A DNA stretch of 64,000 nt from Macrotrachela quadricornifera (GCA_022393335.1 JAJEKB010021543.1:2460254-2524253); one strand, 5' to 3'; shown: positions 23,701 to 36,558, counted from the first letter of the stretch. Translations and numbers: made by a program. Notes: generated by a model from the letters alone, not told the origin.

Positions 23701-24671
23701 AATTCTATTGAATTACCAACGAGTAAAGATATTATTATATTAGAACCATTACCAACATCTCGTAATTAAATATATTTCTATCTCATAAATCTAGTTTTTT
23801 TCTTCTTATGTATAGATGTTCTCAAACAATCAAAACTACCAGTGGTAGTTGCAACTGAAACAAGCAAATCTATTTCTCCTATTAAAAATAAAGAAACAAG
23901 TACAGATAAACATGAAAATATTCCAGCAACTACACAAATATCTACCATTAATTTAAATAATCAAAAGAATAACAACGATGCTTTAGTTCAATTTCAACCA
24001 TTGTATCCATCTGTCCCACAATATTATCAACACCCATTGAATGGTAATTACATATTAATTTGAACATTATTGTTTTAAAAAAACATTTCATAAATTTTCT
24101 TTTAGCTATAGATTCGATTCAAGTACCGACTCAGCAGATAATACCATTAGTGGAGAACTATAGAAGAGCATCAACATATGTACCAATTGAATTAATCAAT
24201 ATATCATCAATAATAAATTCAGATTTAATACCATTTCAAAATCTGTCAGATATAAAAGCCGAATGTGATGAATTAGATTCTTATATCGGACGTATCGGTG
24301 AACAAATGGTTTATCAATATTTATTATATGAACATCGTCATGAATTAAATTCAGTTTCAATTAAATGGGAAAATCAAAATCGAGAAAGTCAATTACCTTA
24401 TGATATTTTATTAATTAAAAATGGAAAAAAACATTATATTGAAGTAAAATCAACACGAACAAATCATCATATATTTCCATTATCAATTCATCAAATTGAA
24501 ACATTTTTACAATATAAAGAAAATTATTTTATTTATCGAGTTTATACAGATGAAAAAAAACTCATTATTTTAGATAATATTCGATGGCGTTTAATACAAA
24601 AACAATTAACTTGTTTATTAGGAATTATTCCAATATCAAAAAAAAATGAAACTCATCCATCAGATAATTAA
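17702..24671 (+). CDS. NO VEIN/sacsin-like GHKL ATPase with C-terminal DUF3883 nuclease-like domain
   Basis: Seven exons join in phase: 17702-17942, 17988-18839, 18892-19115, 20153-21179, 22622-23761, 23816-24043, 24106-24671 (4278 nt, 1425 aa). Near the N-terminus is a sacsin/NOV-type HATPase: ELIQNADDA (52-60, Mg-binding N box), HNGKPFDRKDLQGLC (around 79-93) and GYKGLGFKSVF (108-118, ATP-lid glycines). Joining exons 2 and 3 gives NREQIHTDSIWNQWLF, typical of these ATPases. The C-terminal 130 residues are DUF3883: GRIGEQMVYQYL, then PYD (Asp1337) and EVK (Glu1350, Lys1352), the PD-(D/E)XK signature. Known relatives are plant NO VEIN and bacterial proteins in defence and restriction settings; the biochemical role in animals is unknown. 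The first 45-nt intron is a multiple of three and lacks a stop, so naive ORF calling reads through it. Confidence 0.88.
19165..20098. mobile_element. Repeat element filling intron 3 of the NO VEIN-like gene
   Basis: TCCCTTGACTGTAGG at 19165-19179 is inverted at 20084-20098 (CCTACAGTCAAGGGA), framing most of a 1037-bp intron. A second internal copy of CCTTGACTGTAG occurs near 19755, followed again by a GGTGTGTTTGTCCGCA-type stretch. GGTCAAAGGTCAAAAAAA motifs near 19230-19280 recur at about 55860. No open frame of substance. Target-site duplication not clear. Confidence 0.6.
19287..19592 (+). repeat. 34-bp minisatellite, about nine copies
   Basis: Unit approximately AACTGCTATACTATGGGGAT followed by ACCCTTAGGTCCTG; successive units start at 19287 and 19321, exactly 34 bp apart, and continue with increasing divergence. 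Two or three further units lie at about 19890-19995. It is intronic. Confidence 0.85.
21560..21920. mobile_element. Fold-back element in intron 4 of the NO VEIN-like gene
   Basis: The two halves are imperfect inverted copies. The left arm contains GATGCAGTGTAAAGAGCTCT and the right arm its complement AGAGCTTATTCCACTGCATC, with AT-rich arms of about 150 bp. The centre carries a GC-rich hairpin at 21712-21743 (CCAAGGTGGGAGGGA / TCCCTCCCTTGG). It lies in an intron of 1442 bp whose siblings are mostly about 50 bp. A related single arm seems to occur at 33140-33245. Confidence 0.7.
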
Positions 24672-25002
24672 AGATCATTATTTATTTATTTATTATTCTC
24701 GAATTATTATTTCAAAATTCTTTGTGATTGTTCTTATCTTTGAAATAAAATTCTTTATGTTACAAAAAAAAGACATAACAGTTTTAAGTCTTCTTCTGTA
24801 TGTCTATCTTCAAAACGATTACTGTTATATTGTAGAATATTTTATTAAAATGAAAATATGTTTACATAAAGACTCAAAGAGAGTTCAAAAAATAATCATT
24901 AGTATAAATTTATATATATATTAGTAAAACGAAAGTATGTGTGTAAGATATGCATGATAAGTTACACTTATAATCGGACATAAATATCAGATCATAAGAG
25001 AA
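24672..25002. other. Converging 3' flanks
   Basis: AT-rich 3' UTR sequence of the NO VEIN-like gene (AATAAAATTC near 24742) and of the membrane-protein gene on the minus strand. No gene. Confidence 0.4.
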
Positions 25003-28000
25003 TTAACCAAAGATAACTCCTTTAGTAACAACTCCAAAACTAAAGGAAAATCTATTAGACAAAGTACTATAATTGGCTGCGGCTAACGTTGAAAAGGATG
25101 TAGTTGCAAAATAATATTGAGTTCCATTTGCCACTACATAAAAACTGCCAGCACCTCCACCAAGTCCTATTCCAATATACTGACCCGAGACAACAGGAAG
25201 TACATTGACGGAAAGACTAATTGTTTGGACTCCAGTTCTATTTGCAATAAGTGAAGATGATAATTGGTATCTAGTAACTGGAACGAACGTAGGCGTTGTA
25301 GTTGTTTGACTCATAACATACAACCAAATTACGGTTGATGCATTTGGAGCTACTGAGAAAGCCATTGAAACATAATCTACATAACTATTAGTAGTTACAC
25401 CATCTGCTCCCACAATGACATCAGCGGTATTAATGCTCACATATCCATTGCTCACATCATTAACTCCATTATTATTCGTAGTTCCATACGTTACTATTTA
25501 AAAGTAAAAAAGAAAGATTTCGTGTCGGATATCTTTTTTAACTTCAATCTTTCCTGAAACATATCATTTATCATTTAAAGTGACTTTCAATCAATATTTC
25601 ATTGGTAATATTGAATACTCAATTTTCTCATTATAAATATATCATTAAAATCTTTATCATATGATATGTAGAAGTTTCTCTAAGATCTTTTTAAACAAAA
25701 TAGTAATTTGATGTGAATTGAATAGTTTTTACAGTTGAAATACTAAGATAATCAATGGATAGAATTTTTTATTGATATTTACCTGCTATTGAAACTGCAT
25801 CTCTTCTCACCAATGAGGCAGTTCCTAGGCCACTTGTTGTAATATTAAAAGATCCAGTTGCAGTTTGATTATATGTAGCGACTACTAAAACATATTCAGT
25901 ACCAAAATGAAGAGTACTTGTTATAATAAACTGAAGTCCACCAGTTCCATCAGCTCGAGCAATCAAATTTGTAAATGGATAGACAGGATGAAAACTCGTG
26001 TTGTACAAATAAGCATACAAATCTAAATTTCCATTAGATTCAAAACTATAATTGCCATTTGTGGAAACAATCACTTGTATAGGATGATAACGATAGGTTC
26101 CTGTTGTTCGATTTAAACCAGCAAATGTTGGACTAGCACTCGTAAAAGAACCTTGATAAGTCGATGTTGCTAATGTTGTTGTTGCTATACAATAGTTAAA
26201 ATATTGAAATGATCATAAAATATATTTTCCTATGAATATTTACTTGTTGTTGTAGTAGTAGTTGTTGTTGTTGTTGCAGGTATACCCACAAATGAGACAC
26301 TTCCTGGACCGGTGGCAGTTACATTGAAAGCTCCTGTTACACTCTGATTGTATGTTGTAACTACTAAATAATATAGAGTACCAAAATTAAGAGTATCTAT
26401 TATAATAAATTGAAGACCGCCAGTTCCATCAGCTCGATCGATTAAATTCGTAAATGGACTAGTAGAAATAAAACTATTATTGTATAAATAACCATACAAA
26501 TCTATATTGCCATTAGATTCAAGACTATAATCGCCTGTTTTATCGACAATTATTTGAACACTTTGAAAATGATAGCTTCCTGTTGTTCGATTCAAGCCAG
26601 CAAATGTTGAACTAGTAGTCGTTAAGGAACCTTGATAAGTTGAGATAACTGATGGTGTTGTTGCTATTTTAATATAAGAAACGAAAAGTTATTACAATCT
26701 TCAACTTTATAGATTATTAGCAATGATTTTTTTTAATGTGAATATTTCGCAAAGAAAAAAATTTTAAACATTGATAAGCGTTATATATATAGCGTAGTGT
26801 TCAATAAATGACGAAATAAGAAAAACAAAAACGGATATCTCGACTATAATTTAATTATAGATGTATGTCGTGGTACTTAGTGTATGCTGAAAATCTTATC
26901 TGTAAACAGTACGAAATTTTATTGATAAAATTGCAATATTAAGTTTTTATAATTCATGAAAGATTATAGGTCTTCTATTATCGTTATTATTTTGCGCGAT
27001 TCTGTAAGTTGAAATCCTATTGTCAAATTGAGAAATCTAAGGCAGGGTTGAACTCCGAATTCAAATCTGGTTTGAAATTATATCGTAAATCGAAATGAAA
27101 ATTTTCTTTCTTAGCAATGGACCTATTGACGTTTATACTATGTTCCTTATTTGAAATTCGAAAAATAAAAATAAAAACGATAACTTGAGAGAACTTTCAT
27201 TTTTCGAAATGATCAATATCGAATTTTTATTAAAGAATATTTCATTTTATAGTTTCGATTTCGACCTTATATTACTTCATAAAATGAATCATAAATATAG
27301 AGAAAATGATTGTATTTAATAATTATGATGACAAGATCCAATAGGAGAAATACAGGTACTTTTTAGAAGATATATTTCCTTATCAATGCTCACTTGTCGT
27401 TGTTGTCTGAGTTGTTATATTTGCTACTGTTGTTGTTGTTGTTGTTGTTGTATGAGTTGTTATCGTTGTTGTCGTTGTTGTATTAGCTTTTGTAGTTACT
27501 GGAAAATGTTTAGATGGTAAAATCGAAATTGATAGTTTGAAAAAATCCATATGAATTGAATGATGATTTTTAATTAAAAAATCCAAGATTCGAAAAAGGA
27601 GAAAAGGTCAATATGTAAAAGCTAAATTTTGAGCTGACAGTTTTGTTTACATTCTATTAATTATTTGCAGATCAATTTTTCTGATTTACGAAATCTTTAT
27701 TATATTATTTTATTGACGCTTTGTTCTTCTTTAGTCATTATCAATCTTCTTCACTCATATTTTGCTAGCGAATACTTCGAAAAAAAAAACGATTAGATGC
27801 TTCAATAAGTGTGTCTAGTCGGAAAGCGATTACTATTCCTTCGCGTAGATATTAGAACGCATTCGCTTATCATCTTTTATTGCTTCTTATATGATATACT
27901 AGTATGCAAATGATATCTATTACCCAGTATTAGTAACAGAAAGTTTGTTGTTGCGTGAAGAATCTATAGCTACAGTTGATGTATCAAAAAACACTATTAC

Positions 28001-29351
28001 TATTAACCTCACACCTCATCCATCCTCAAGGAAAAAACAGCTACATGCGAAGACTGCACATGGATTTACGTAAATAAAAGAAATCTAGCCACAAAATATG
28101 AGAGATATTGCAGATGTATAAATTGAAAGTTTAGGTCGAAAATATAGGATAACAAATAATGTGACTAATCAATATATTCGATATATTGAATTCTACAGAA
28201 TATCCCAAAAGTCACTAAACAAAATAAAACTTGAATGAATATCTCTGGTGCACTTTCATCAAATGAACTAATATTTGTATTGATAGTAGAGGTTAATTCA
28301 AAGTTTGTTATTCATAAAAGAAAAGTTTTCTGGCACTGCTTAAAAAATATCAGATTTATTCTATGCGAGTTTATATTTCTCCCAATAATCTCACAAACAT
28401 TAATTTTTCGTAGTGTTCGAGAAGACATCACGGAGAAATAATTTCAAGAATTTCCGTATTTTTTCAATTGTTTTGACTAACCTTAATTTCAATAACTCTC
28501 GACAAGTTTATTGGAACTCGATAGAATTTTCTGAATGTTATAACAATCTCAAGGTATTGATGAATTTCTCTGACTTCTTCAGGTTTCCACAGAACATTTT
28601 CCAGAAGTCTGTAGACATTATATTTGCAAGACAGTTAGAATACTGCCGTTACCACCTACTAACAAAAAAATACTATTCACTCATTCGATGAAAGCACAGT
28701 GAAGATTATAATGACTTTTGAGACACTCTATATTTTATTTATTTTCAACAATAATGATGTGTCAAATCCACTGAACAGTAATAATTTGTAATCTATTTTA
28801 TTCTATTGTCTCCATTTAAATTTAACTAAGAATAAATATTTTTTTTTTTTATTGTTTACTCTAATTGTTTTTGCTTAGTTATTTAAGAAGAAGGAATAAT
28901 AAATAGATAGAAAAACAAATTATTTTGACGATTTATAATCAATATATGATCGTATGCAAAATTCGTAATCGCCAATATTGACTCATTTTTCTTACTTGTT
29001 GTTGTTGTAGTTGTCGTTGAAGTTGTAGTTGTAGTTGTTGTTGTAGTTGTTGTTGTCGTTGTCGTTGTTGTTGTTGTCGTTACCAATGTTAAATTTTGAC
29101 TGTCATTATGAAGACCGATACCTAATCCTACACCTAATGCTAAGCCAACTACAACAAGACTTGCAGCAACACCTACACCTACTACCAATGGTAGAGGATT
29201 CCAAACATTTGGTGTGGCACTTTTCAAGCCACCGGTATACTGCATGGAAAAATATCACGATAAGAAAATGAAGTGTAGATGTGATCGATGGTTCGTAACC
29301 AAATAATTATACCTGTTTGTCAACCTTGATCAAAATACATGTATACGGCAT
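25003..29351 (-). CDS. Type II membrane protein with Thr-rich stalk and duplicated beta domains
   Basis: Six minus-strand exons join in phase: 29351-29313, 29239-28996, 27498-27394, 26663-26244, 26184-25783, 25493-25003 (1701 nt, 566 aa). A 13-residue first exon (MPYTC...VDKQ) precedes one hydrophobic segment (PLPLVVGVGVAASLVVVGLA and following Gly/Leu run), then a long poly-Thr stalk spanning exons 2-4, suited to O-glycosylation. Exons 4 and 5 encode two copies of a roughly 130-residue domain: YQGS...TFAGLNRTTGxYxxxxxQxIV...YSxESNGNxDLYxYLYN, then RADGTGGLQFII, FGTxYxLVVxTYNQ. This resembles bacterial pre-peptidase C-terminal (PPC) beta-sandwiches, by inference. Exon 6 is a Ser/Val-rich beta domain with no assignment. 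Probably an extracellular recognition or adhesion protein. Every intron after the first is phase 1, consistent with domain shuffling. Confidence 0.78.
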
Positions 29352-30645
29352 CCGACTAAAAAAAAGAGAAGTCAATCAACCGTTTCTCTTTAATGAAAAA
29401 AAAACGATACATAAAAAATAGAACACCTCTGTATATATGTAATAATTATTTTTATGTATGTATACGAACAGGTGTAGACATGTATTGATGTATATTTGTT
29501 GTAAAACATTTTTAATTGATGGTTAGGTTTTATAAATTCTTTTTTATTTTATGCAATTTTTCTTGTTTTTATGATTAGAGCTTTCAAAATGTCTATATTG
29601 TTATCATACACAAACATCTAACGTTATGATATTTTGTGAATTATAACATATAATGACATTATATTAAAATTAAAATTGAATAGATAGATATTTGTCATAG
29701 TAAAATCAATGATTTTTTTAGAAGGTCGAAATTTATTTACGTTAAACAAATTATTTTTATCATAAATTCAACTATTACGAAGAAGAAAATATAGTAACAT
29801 ATTGATAATATCAATAAAAAATAGAATTAGAACATACAAAAAAGAGAGAACATTAATAATATTCTACTGTAATATGACATTGATAAAATCAATTTTGAAA
29901 ATAACAATAATAAAGAAAATGTCAGGAAAAATAAATTTATAATAATGTAATAACTAGTGAATAATCATATTTAATGTTTGGTTATAAATAGAATGCAATA
30001 TACAAATAATGACACAAGATATTTGTTTTTACTAAATAATCGAACTTTTTCTCTACTATAAAACCTTTTATATTACTGTCAACAGATGTGTAGCTTTTCA
30101 CTTGCCAAAATGTATATAAATACTAATTTTAAATTAATGTTGAATATCATAATGAGTTTAAAATAGACTCTACTGTACATACATCATTTCAATTTTCGTC
30201 GTATTTATTGTTTGGATTTTTAATTAGGTTTCTATTCGAAATTCAACTAATATATTTCATATCATTCACAATGTTGAATCTAATATTGAATAAACAATAA
30301 TTAACTAATCGAAATGCTCTAGCAATGTATCATTGTTAATACAGATATATATAACTATCAGGCTATATGGAAATATTTAGAATATCAATACTTTAAACTG
30401 CATAATGAACGCTTCAATAGTTATCTGACGGTATTTTTTGTCAGTTTGCAATAGGAGAAAATCTTCTATTTAAATCGAATTTGAGAAAAATAAAACTGAA
30501 ATAAATTTTTTATTTTATGATTTAATGAAAAGATTAATGTTCATCATTGTCATCATTTTGTTTGCCATTCGATGTTTGTTTTGAAGAAACAAAAAAAAAG
30601 GAACGATTGTAAAATTAAGAAAATATTAATTAAATAATATTTTTT
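29352..30645. other. Intergenic between two minus-strand genes
   Basis: Very AT-rich, holding the promoter of the type II membrane-protein gene and the 3' flank of the NHL gene. No open frame of interest. Confidence 0.4.
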
Positions 30646-32592
30646 TTAACATAAACTTTTATCAATAGTATATTTTTGCACACGATGATTTCCATAATCG
30701 ACTACATAAAGATTTCCATAACGATCAAATGATAAATCATGTGGATAACTAAGTTGATCATATCGAGAACCCATACCTCGACCACCAACAATAACACTGC
30801 CTATTTTAGCTCCATATGGCCATCGTACTATTCGATGATTATTTGTATCCGATATATAAAGAGTACCTAATTCATCAACAATAGCACTATATGGACTTGA
30901 TAATTGGTGTAGACCACTACCACCGAGTAATTCACCTGCAAGAGTTAGATATTGTGTTGGTTTATCATCTACTTTTACTATACGATCACGTCTCTGTTCA
31001 GCTATATAAATTGATTGATTTCGATCAACAAATATAAAACGTGGTCCACCAAGTCTTGAAGCGACGAGTTGTCCAGTAGTCATACCAAGACGCCATTTTC
31101 TAACTTCACCTTTTTCCCAATCAGATACATAGAAAAATCCTTGATTATCTTGTACTATACCAACAGGAGACATAATATTATCAATAATTGTTCTGCCATT
31201 TTTAGCACCTCGAGACCATTGCTGAATGCGTCGATTTTCTGTATCACTAATGTAAATTGTCCCATCTCGATCAACAAAAACATCGGATGGATGATTTAAT
31301 TGATCATTATTATTACCACTATTTTTTCCACCTGCAACTAATTGACCATTTGAAGCACCATATTCCCATTTAACTATACGATGATTTTTTGAATCTGCAA
31401 CATAAATAGATTGATCATCATCAATAAACAATCCCCAAGGATGATGTAATCGATAGAGTGCAGATCCAAGACCATCTCTTCCAGCTGCAGTAGTACCATT
31501 TGTAGACCATATTGCATTTTCACAAATACCATCTATAGGTTTCGCTGACATTGTTGAACCTAAATTAACAAAAGTTTTTATTTTTTCTTCGTAAACTTTC
31601 AATATAATATCATTTTATATTGTATTAAACTAATCAATTTTTTGATGATTATGGAACAAGGACATATCATCTTATTAATTTAATTTGATCTTTCTAATAA
31701 TTTCAATGGAGAGAAATTCTTACGATACAATGAATAGTTAGATAAACGAACTATTATTTTACATCAAATAAATATATCTTAAGTTCTATCTTTAGTAATA
31801 ATGATTTTTTGACTTCTAAACTGTCGAAAATGTATACAATCTTATTTCATGTCCATTATACAAATGCGATATTATATCATTTATATCAGTAAAATACGGT
31901 CTTTGTCCTAACAATTTCAATTAAAATACTTACTTAATGTTGTAGTGCTTGTACTCGTGGTTGTAGCATTTGTTACTATTTATAAACAGAGAAAAGAGTA
32001 TTAAAACAAAAAAAAATTATGCGTGAAAAAATAAGATGATTGCTGATATTCTCTCACATATTTTTAAATTCATAAATTATAATTTAAACATTGTAAAAAA
32101 AGTTTTTTCCCTTCTTACGTATTAATGGTGGACAAAGCTGTCGATCTGTTTTTGACAATGGATAACAAACAGGATGATCATAACATCGTGGATGATGTAC
32201 ACAAACATGATCAGGTTCATAACATATATTATGTGGATGATCACATGAAACAAGTTGAGAACAAGTTAACCAAAGAAAACCACAGATACTTTTACCACTA
32301 TTACCTGTTCTATGAAAACATCCACATACATCATTTGTTGAACATACATCATATTGGGATATTCCATTACATTCTTCTGAATTTACAGAAACTTGTTTAA
32401 AAACTAAAATTTATTTGATTGGATACATTAAAGTAAATAAGAATCAAACCTGACAAACTACAATATATGTTCGTTTATTATAAAAACGATCGAAATAAAA
32501 AGAAATTTTAATTACCTGAGACAAGTGAATATGAAATAATGAATCGTTGTCATCATCAATATAGATTGAATTGAAATAAGATCTATTTTCAT
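30646..32592 (-). CDS. Secreted Cys-rich/Thr/NHL-repeat protein
   Basis: Proposed exons (minus): 32592-32516, 32457-32450 (8-nt micro-exon), 32403-32119, 31975-31934, 31559-30646; 1326 nt, 441 aa. Exon 1 gives a signal-like leader (MKIDLISIQS...HYFIFTCL). Exon 3 is Cys-rich (CNGISQYDVCSTNDVCGCFH..., about 14 Cys), EGF-like in spacing. Exon 4 is a short Thr linker (TNATTTSTSTTT). Exon 5 carries six NHL blades (GLFIDDDQSIYVADSKNHRI through YGNLYVVDYGNHRVQKY). Exons 3 to 5 join cleanly in phase 1; the micro-exon is inferred only because exon 1 otherwise runs into a stop. An in-frame TTG at 31602 lies in an intron and is not a start. Likely an extracellular propeller; partner unknown. Paralogue of the gene at 13.1 kb. 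Confidence 0.82.
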
Positions 32593-35021
32593 TTTCTAGT
32601 ATAAAAAATAATGATTTGAGTTATATTTTCTGATAATTGGAAATTCAATACTGCTTCTATGCTTAATCCTATTCGAGAAAAAAAAAGCCAAGAATCAATT
32701 AGTTTGTATTGTTACTATAACTATCATAATAGGACATCGTGTAGATAAGATAGATGTATTCAATCAACATTTTTTTTATCAACGATTTACTTTGAGAAAC
32801 AATCAATGTAAACATCTGTTATTATATGTTGCTATTCTCATTTAAATATCGTTCAAAGAATAATTGTGATAAATAGAGATGTAGGATTTATCTGTATGTG
32901 TGTAAGCGTGTATTTGAGAAAAATTCTATAGTTTATATTGCTGATTATAAAGGAGATATATAGGCTAATATTCTAGAAATCGTATTTGCTTCATGTCCCA
33001 AAAATAATTGTCGATGCATAATACATGTAAATGGGTCACTTTTGCGTTCTATTTTTCTATCATTTGATATGTTCTTTTCACAGAACAAAATAAAGTGTAT
33101 TTTAATTATGCAAATTTTATTCTCAAAACAGAAGTAAAACTCTGCATGATTAATTTTTGCCATTGCAAAATGTAGAACTTTTGACACTGCATCTTATGCT
33201 TGTATATTTTACTTTTTTCTAATAAAATGTATTAGGTGACAAAGAGATAAAAAAAAAAACGAACTTTTCGTTCGTGTAGAAATAAATGGTTTTTTTTACG
33301 ACGGCAAAAATTGATCGCATAGAGACATGAAAATTTGTGGTAATATTTGTCTAGTTACACGAGATAAGATACCAAATTTTGAGCATTTCTTAGTTTATTT
33401 TAACGGAGAAAGAACAATTTTTCTATGAACGACCAAGACTTTTGGATCACCCTATATATATCTAATACAAATAAAATTAAAAACTTCGAACCTAATGAAT
33501 GATGTATATTCAAAAATATCTAATTAATTATCGATTTATTTCCAGAAATAAAATATTTTAAAGTTGGAAAGAACAGGAAAGAAAATAGGTCATACGATTT
33601 TATTATCAAAAAAAAAACTAATGATAAGACATGACATTTAGTTTCTTTTATACATTTGACAAATATCTAATGGAAAACTTAATTGAATGAGTAACCATAC
33701 CCGTGTCAAAGATGTAAGGTAGGAACTGCTCGGATCTGATAAACTTTCGGCATATACCCACAGCGGGATTCCAATGATGATTTCTATAATCTTTTACGGA
33801 CGACAGGATATGGATCATATCCTATCGTTTCCTGTCTAATAATGAAAAAAACGAAACAAGCTCTTATAAATTCTCTATAGAACTGGAGTTCGTGAACTGA
33901 ATCTTTACTATTAGTATGCAAGTTCATGCATTGCTCGATTGGGACGCACATTGCAGCGATAATTTCTACTTAATCAATCGGGGATTTTAGTCGAAAGTAG
34001 ATATTGTTCGCGCAGATTTGGTTTCTGTTTCATTTGTGTAAACTCACATAATCAATTGATTAATGAATTACCTGTATTTGTTAAGCAAATTTCAAAATAC
34101 GATTAAAAGGATTTTACTAGGATTTCTGTCGAGTATTCATTCACGGTTTTGTTTGTAGGAGTCGCTATATATGTATGAATGACTACATAGTTTGTTATTT
34201 CTATTGCCTTTCAAACTTAATCCTTCGAAGTAAGTGCAGGTAAGGATTACATCTTTTCTTCTTGTAGTGATGGCTCCACTGCGCCATTCTAAGGAAGAAT
34301 ATACGTGCTACGTAGTTCTCCTGATTTCATTAAATGAAATGGTACAAATATCCATGTCAAAACGTTCAATGATCGTACAGAAAATTTTAGTCGGATGCTA
34401 GCGAAATACTAGAGGTATCTTTACGAATTCGTAGTAGAAACATAGTGAAATTCTAGTGAAATTTTCATAAAATCGTCATGAAATTGTATTGAAATCTCCA
34501 CGAAATCTTAGTGAAAACTGCTTTCATCTTCCGTGTATATTTCCAGGCGGTTTCTTCGGGATCCTGTCTGAAAAGGGCGGGAAGTTAGCGGAATAGACAT
34601 AGTTTCCTCAAAGTTTCCGGCGGAATCCGCATAATGGAACGATTGACCGGGAATGTTATACAGAACTAAAAAAGGGGTTTCGAATTCGTTTCAAACTGCG
34701 AAACCCTGTTTTTTTTTTCGGTGTGTGATAACTAAAATTAAGATACCTTCAACCACCTTCGCGACGTCCTCTAGAATAGCCACTTAGACTACAATACATA
34801 ATGTTTGATTCTGATTCAGCGATGTTTAGAACGACAACACTTGAATGTATATGAATCAAATGTGAAAAGTCCAGATTTTTTAATATTAAACATCTACACA
34901 GACTTTTCAATCTACAAGAAAAAGTGACCAACATACACTCGGAAAAAAATCGATCAAAGCAAAATATAATCAATCATCGAGAAGAAAGATGTTCAGTAGC
35001 TTTTAAATGGATATAATAAGT
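32593..35021. other. Intergenic with repeat debris
   Basis: No gene seen. A stretch at 33140-33245 (TGTAGAACTT...CACTGCATCTTATG) resembles one arm of the fold-back element at 21.6 kb. A small palindrome sits at 33802-33830 around GGATATGGATCATATCC. GTGAAATT/GAAATC-type short repeats lie at 34440-34520. Open frames at 32945-33187 and 34749-34973 are not supported. Confidence 0.35.
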
Positions 35022-36558
35022 TCACTTTAAAGTAAATTCCGCTTGAGCTCTTTCTGCTAACGTTTTCCGATCTATTTTTCCAGCGACATTTTTTGGTAAG
35101 AGATCTAATATCTTAATGCCCAATGGTAATTTAAAATCAGCTAGTTTCTCTTTTAAATGAGTGAATAACATTTGTTCAGCTTCAAGATCATTGATCGAAC
35201 ATGATGGCTGAAGTGCAACATAGATGATTGGTTTTTCCGAATCTCTATATGGTATACTTGTTGCATATACTTCATAAACATAATGACATTCCAAAACTGT
35301 TTCTTCCAATTCCAAAAGATTGACATTGCATCCATTGCAAATGACAATTTGTTTCATTCGTCTCTATATATCCAAGATCACCTGTTTTGAACCAACCATT
35401 TTTCATGATTTGTCCCGTTGCTTCTTCATCATTTAAGTAATCTTTCATGATTCCCTTTGAATAGATCGTAATCTCACCAGTAGTATTGAAAGGCATCTGC
35501 TCCTAATCATCATTAGTTATTCGAAGCTTATTGTCACCAACGGCCTTAAAACGTCCACATACCGGTGGATCATCCGCTGTCAGAGCAGTCATGCCAGTTT
35601 CTGTCGATGCATACATTTCAGTAGGATAAAAACCTAAATATTTTTTTGTTTGCTCACAACTTGACTTTGGTAGTCTTTCGCCAGTAACCAAACAATATCG
35701 TAAAGAGTTTTTTCGAAAATTTTCATCAGTAAATTTGATCATTTCTTCAACCACACTACGTAACGTTGATGTTATACAAAAAATTCTTGTAATATTTTGT
35801 TCGTATAAAACTGGCGGTACTGCTTTGAGATATTCTTCGCGAGGCATATTATATGGTAGATAACAAATTCGAGCACCATATCGAATAGCCGGAAGGATAC
35901 TAACCATTAGTCCTGTCAAACTATTCATTACACTTATCAGTAAAAATCGATCTGTATGATCATGATTAAACAAATCATATGCTTCAAGTTGACATAACAG
36001 TCGATTTTGAGTGATTCGAACACATTTCGATCTACCAGTGGTCCCAGATGTTAAAAAGATTGCTGCTTCTTGATCAGCACTGGCGTTCTCTTCATCCGTA
36101 TGCTGAGATGCATAATCTCGATCGAGACGATTGACGAGTGGTAGTATGTTTCGTTTTTCATTATCTAAACAGTCAATAATAAAAAAATCTTCTTCTAATA
36201 AAGTAGCCTTTTCAATGAGCTTTTGAAAATTTGGATAAAGTGCAGTTTGTGTAACGATCAATTTAGGTTGAGCAGTTTCAATTAATATTTGAATTTCAAA
36301 TTGACGAAAATTTGGATAGACAAAGACAATAGATATACCAATTTTGAAGCAGGCAAAATACAATTGGATAGCTTCTGGACAATTGTGTAAATGACATGCA
36401 ATTCGATCGCCTTTCTTTAAACCCCTTTCCAATAATTCATGACTTAATATTTTCACCTTTTCATCTAATTCGTAGTAAGTACATTGATAATTATGTGACC
36501 ATAAAGCGATTGCATCCGGATCGGCTTTTGCTGATTTGGCCAATAATGCATACAACAT
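35022..36558 (-). pseudogene. AMP-binding acyl-CoA synthetase, interrupted
   Basis: Class I adenylate-forming enzyme related to fatty/carboxylic acid-CoA ligases. Motifs: FLTSGTTGRSKCVRI (A3 P-loop), YASTETGMTAL (A5), GWFKTGDLGY (A7) and NVAGKIDRKTL (A10 with the catalytic Lys), in the right order. The coding frame is broken twice. An in-frame TAG lies at 35503-35505 right after ITNDD. A frameshift near 35355 occurs just after GDLGYIETN, where the family's GY-x-GR-K hinge is shortened or lost before KQIVICNGCNVN. The frame stays open upstream of ATG 36558 to at least 36708 with Arg/Ser-rich sequence like a mitochondrial leader, but no ATG was found there. Either a recent pseudogene or an assembly error; both lesions fall within 150 bases. 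Confidence 0.82.

Noticed and set aside
29047..29271. 74-residue Leu-rich plus frame
   Set aside because: Antisense of the poly-Thr and membrane exon of the type II membrane protein.
32125..32400. 91-residue plus frame rich in His/Asp/Tyr
   Set aside because: Antisense of the Cys-rich exon of the minus-strand NHL gene.
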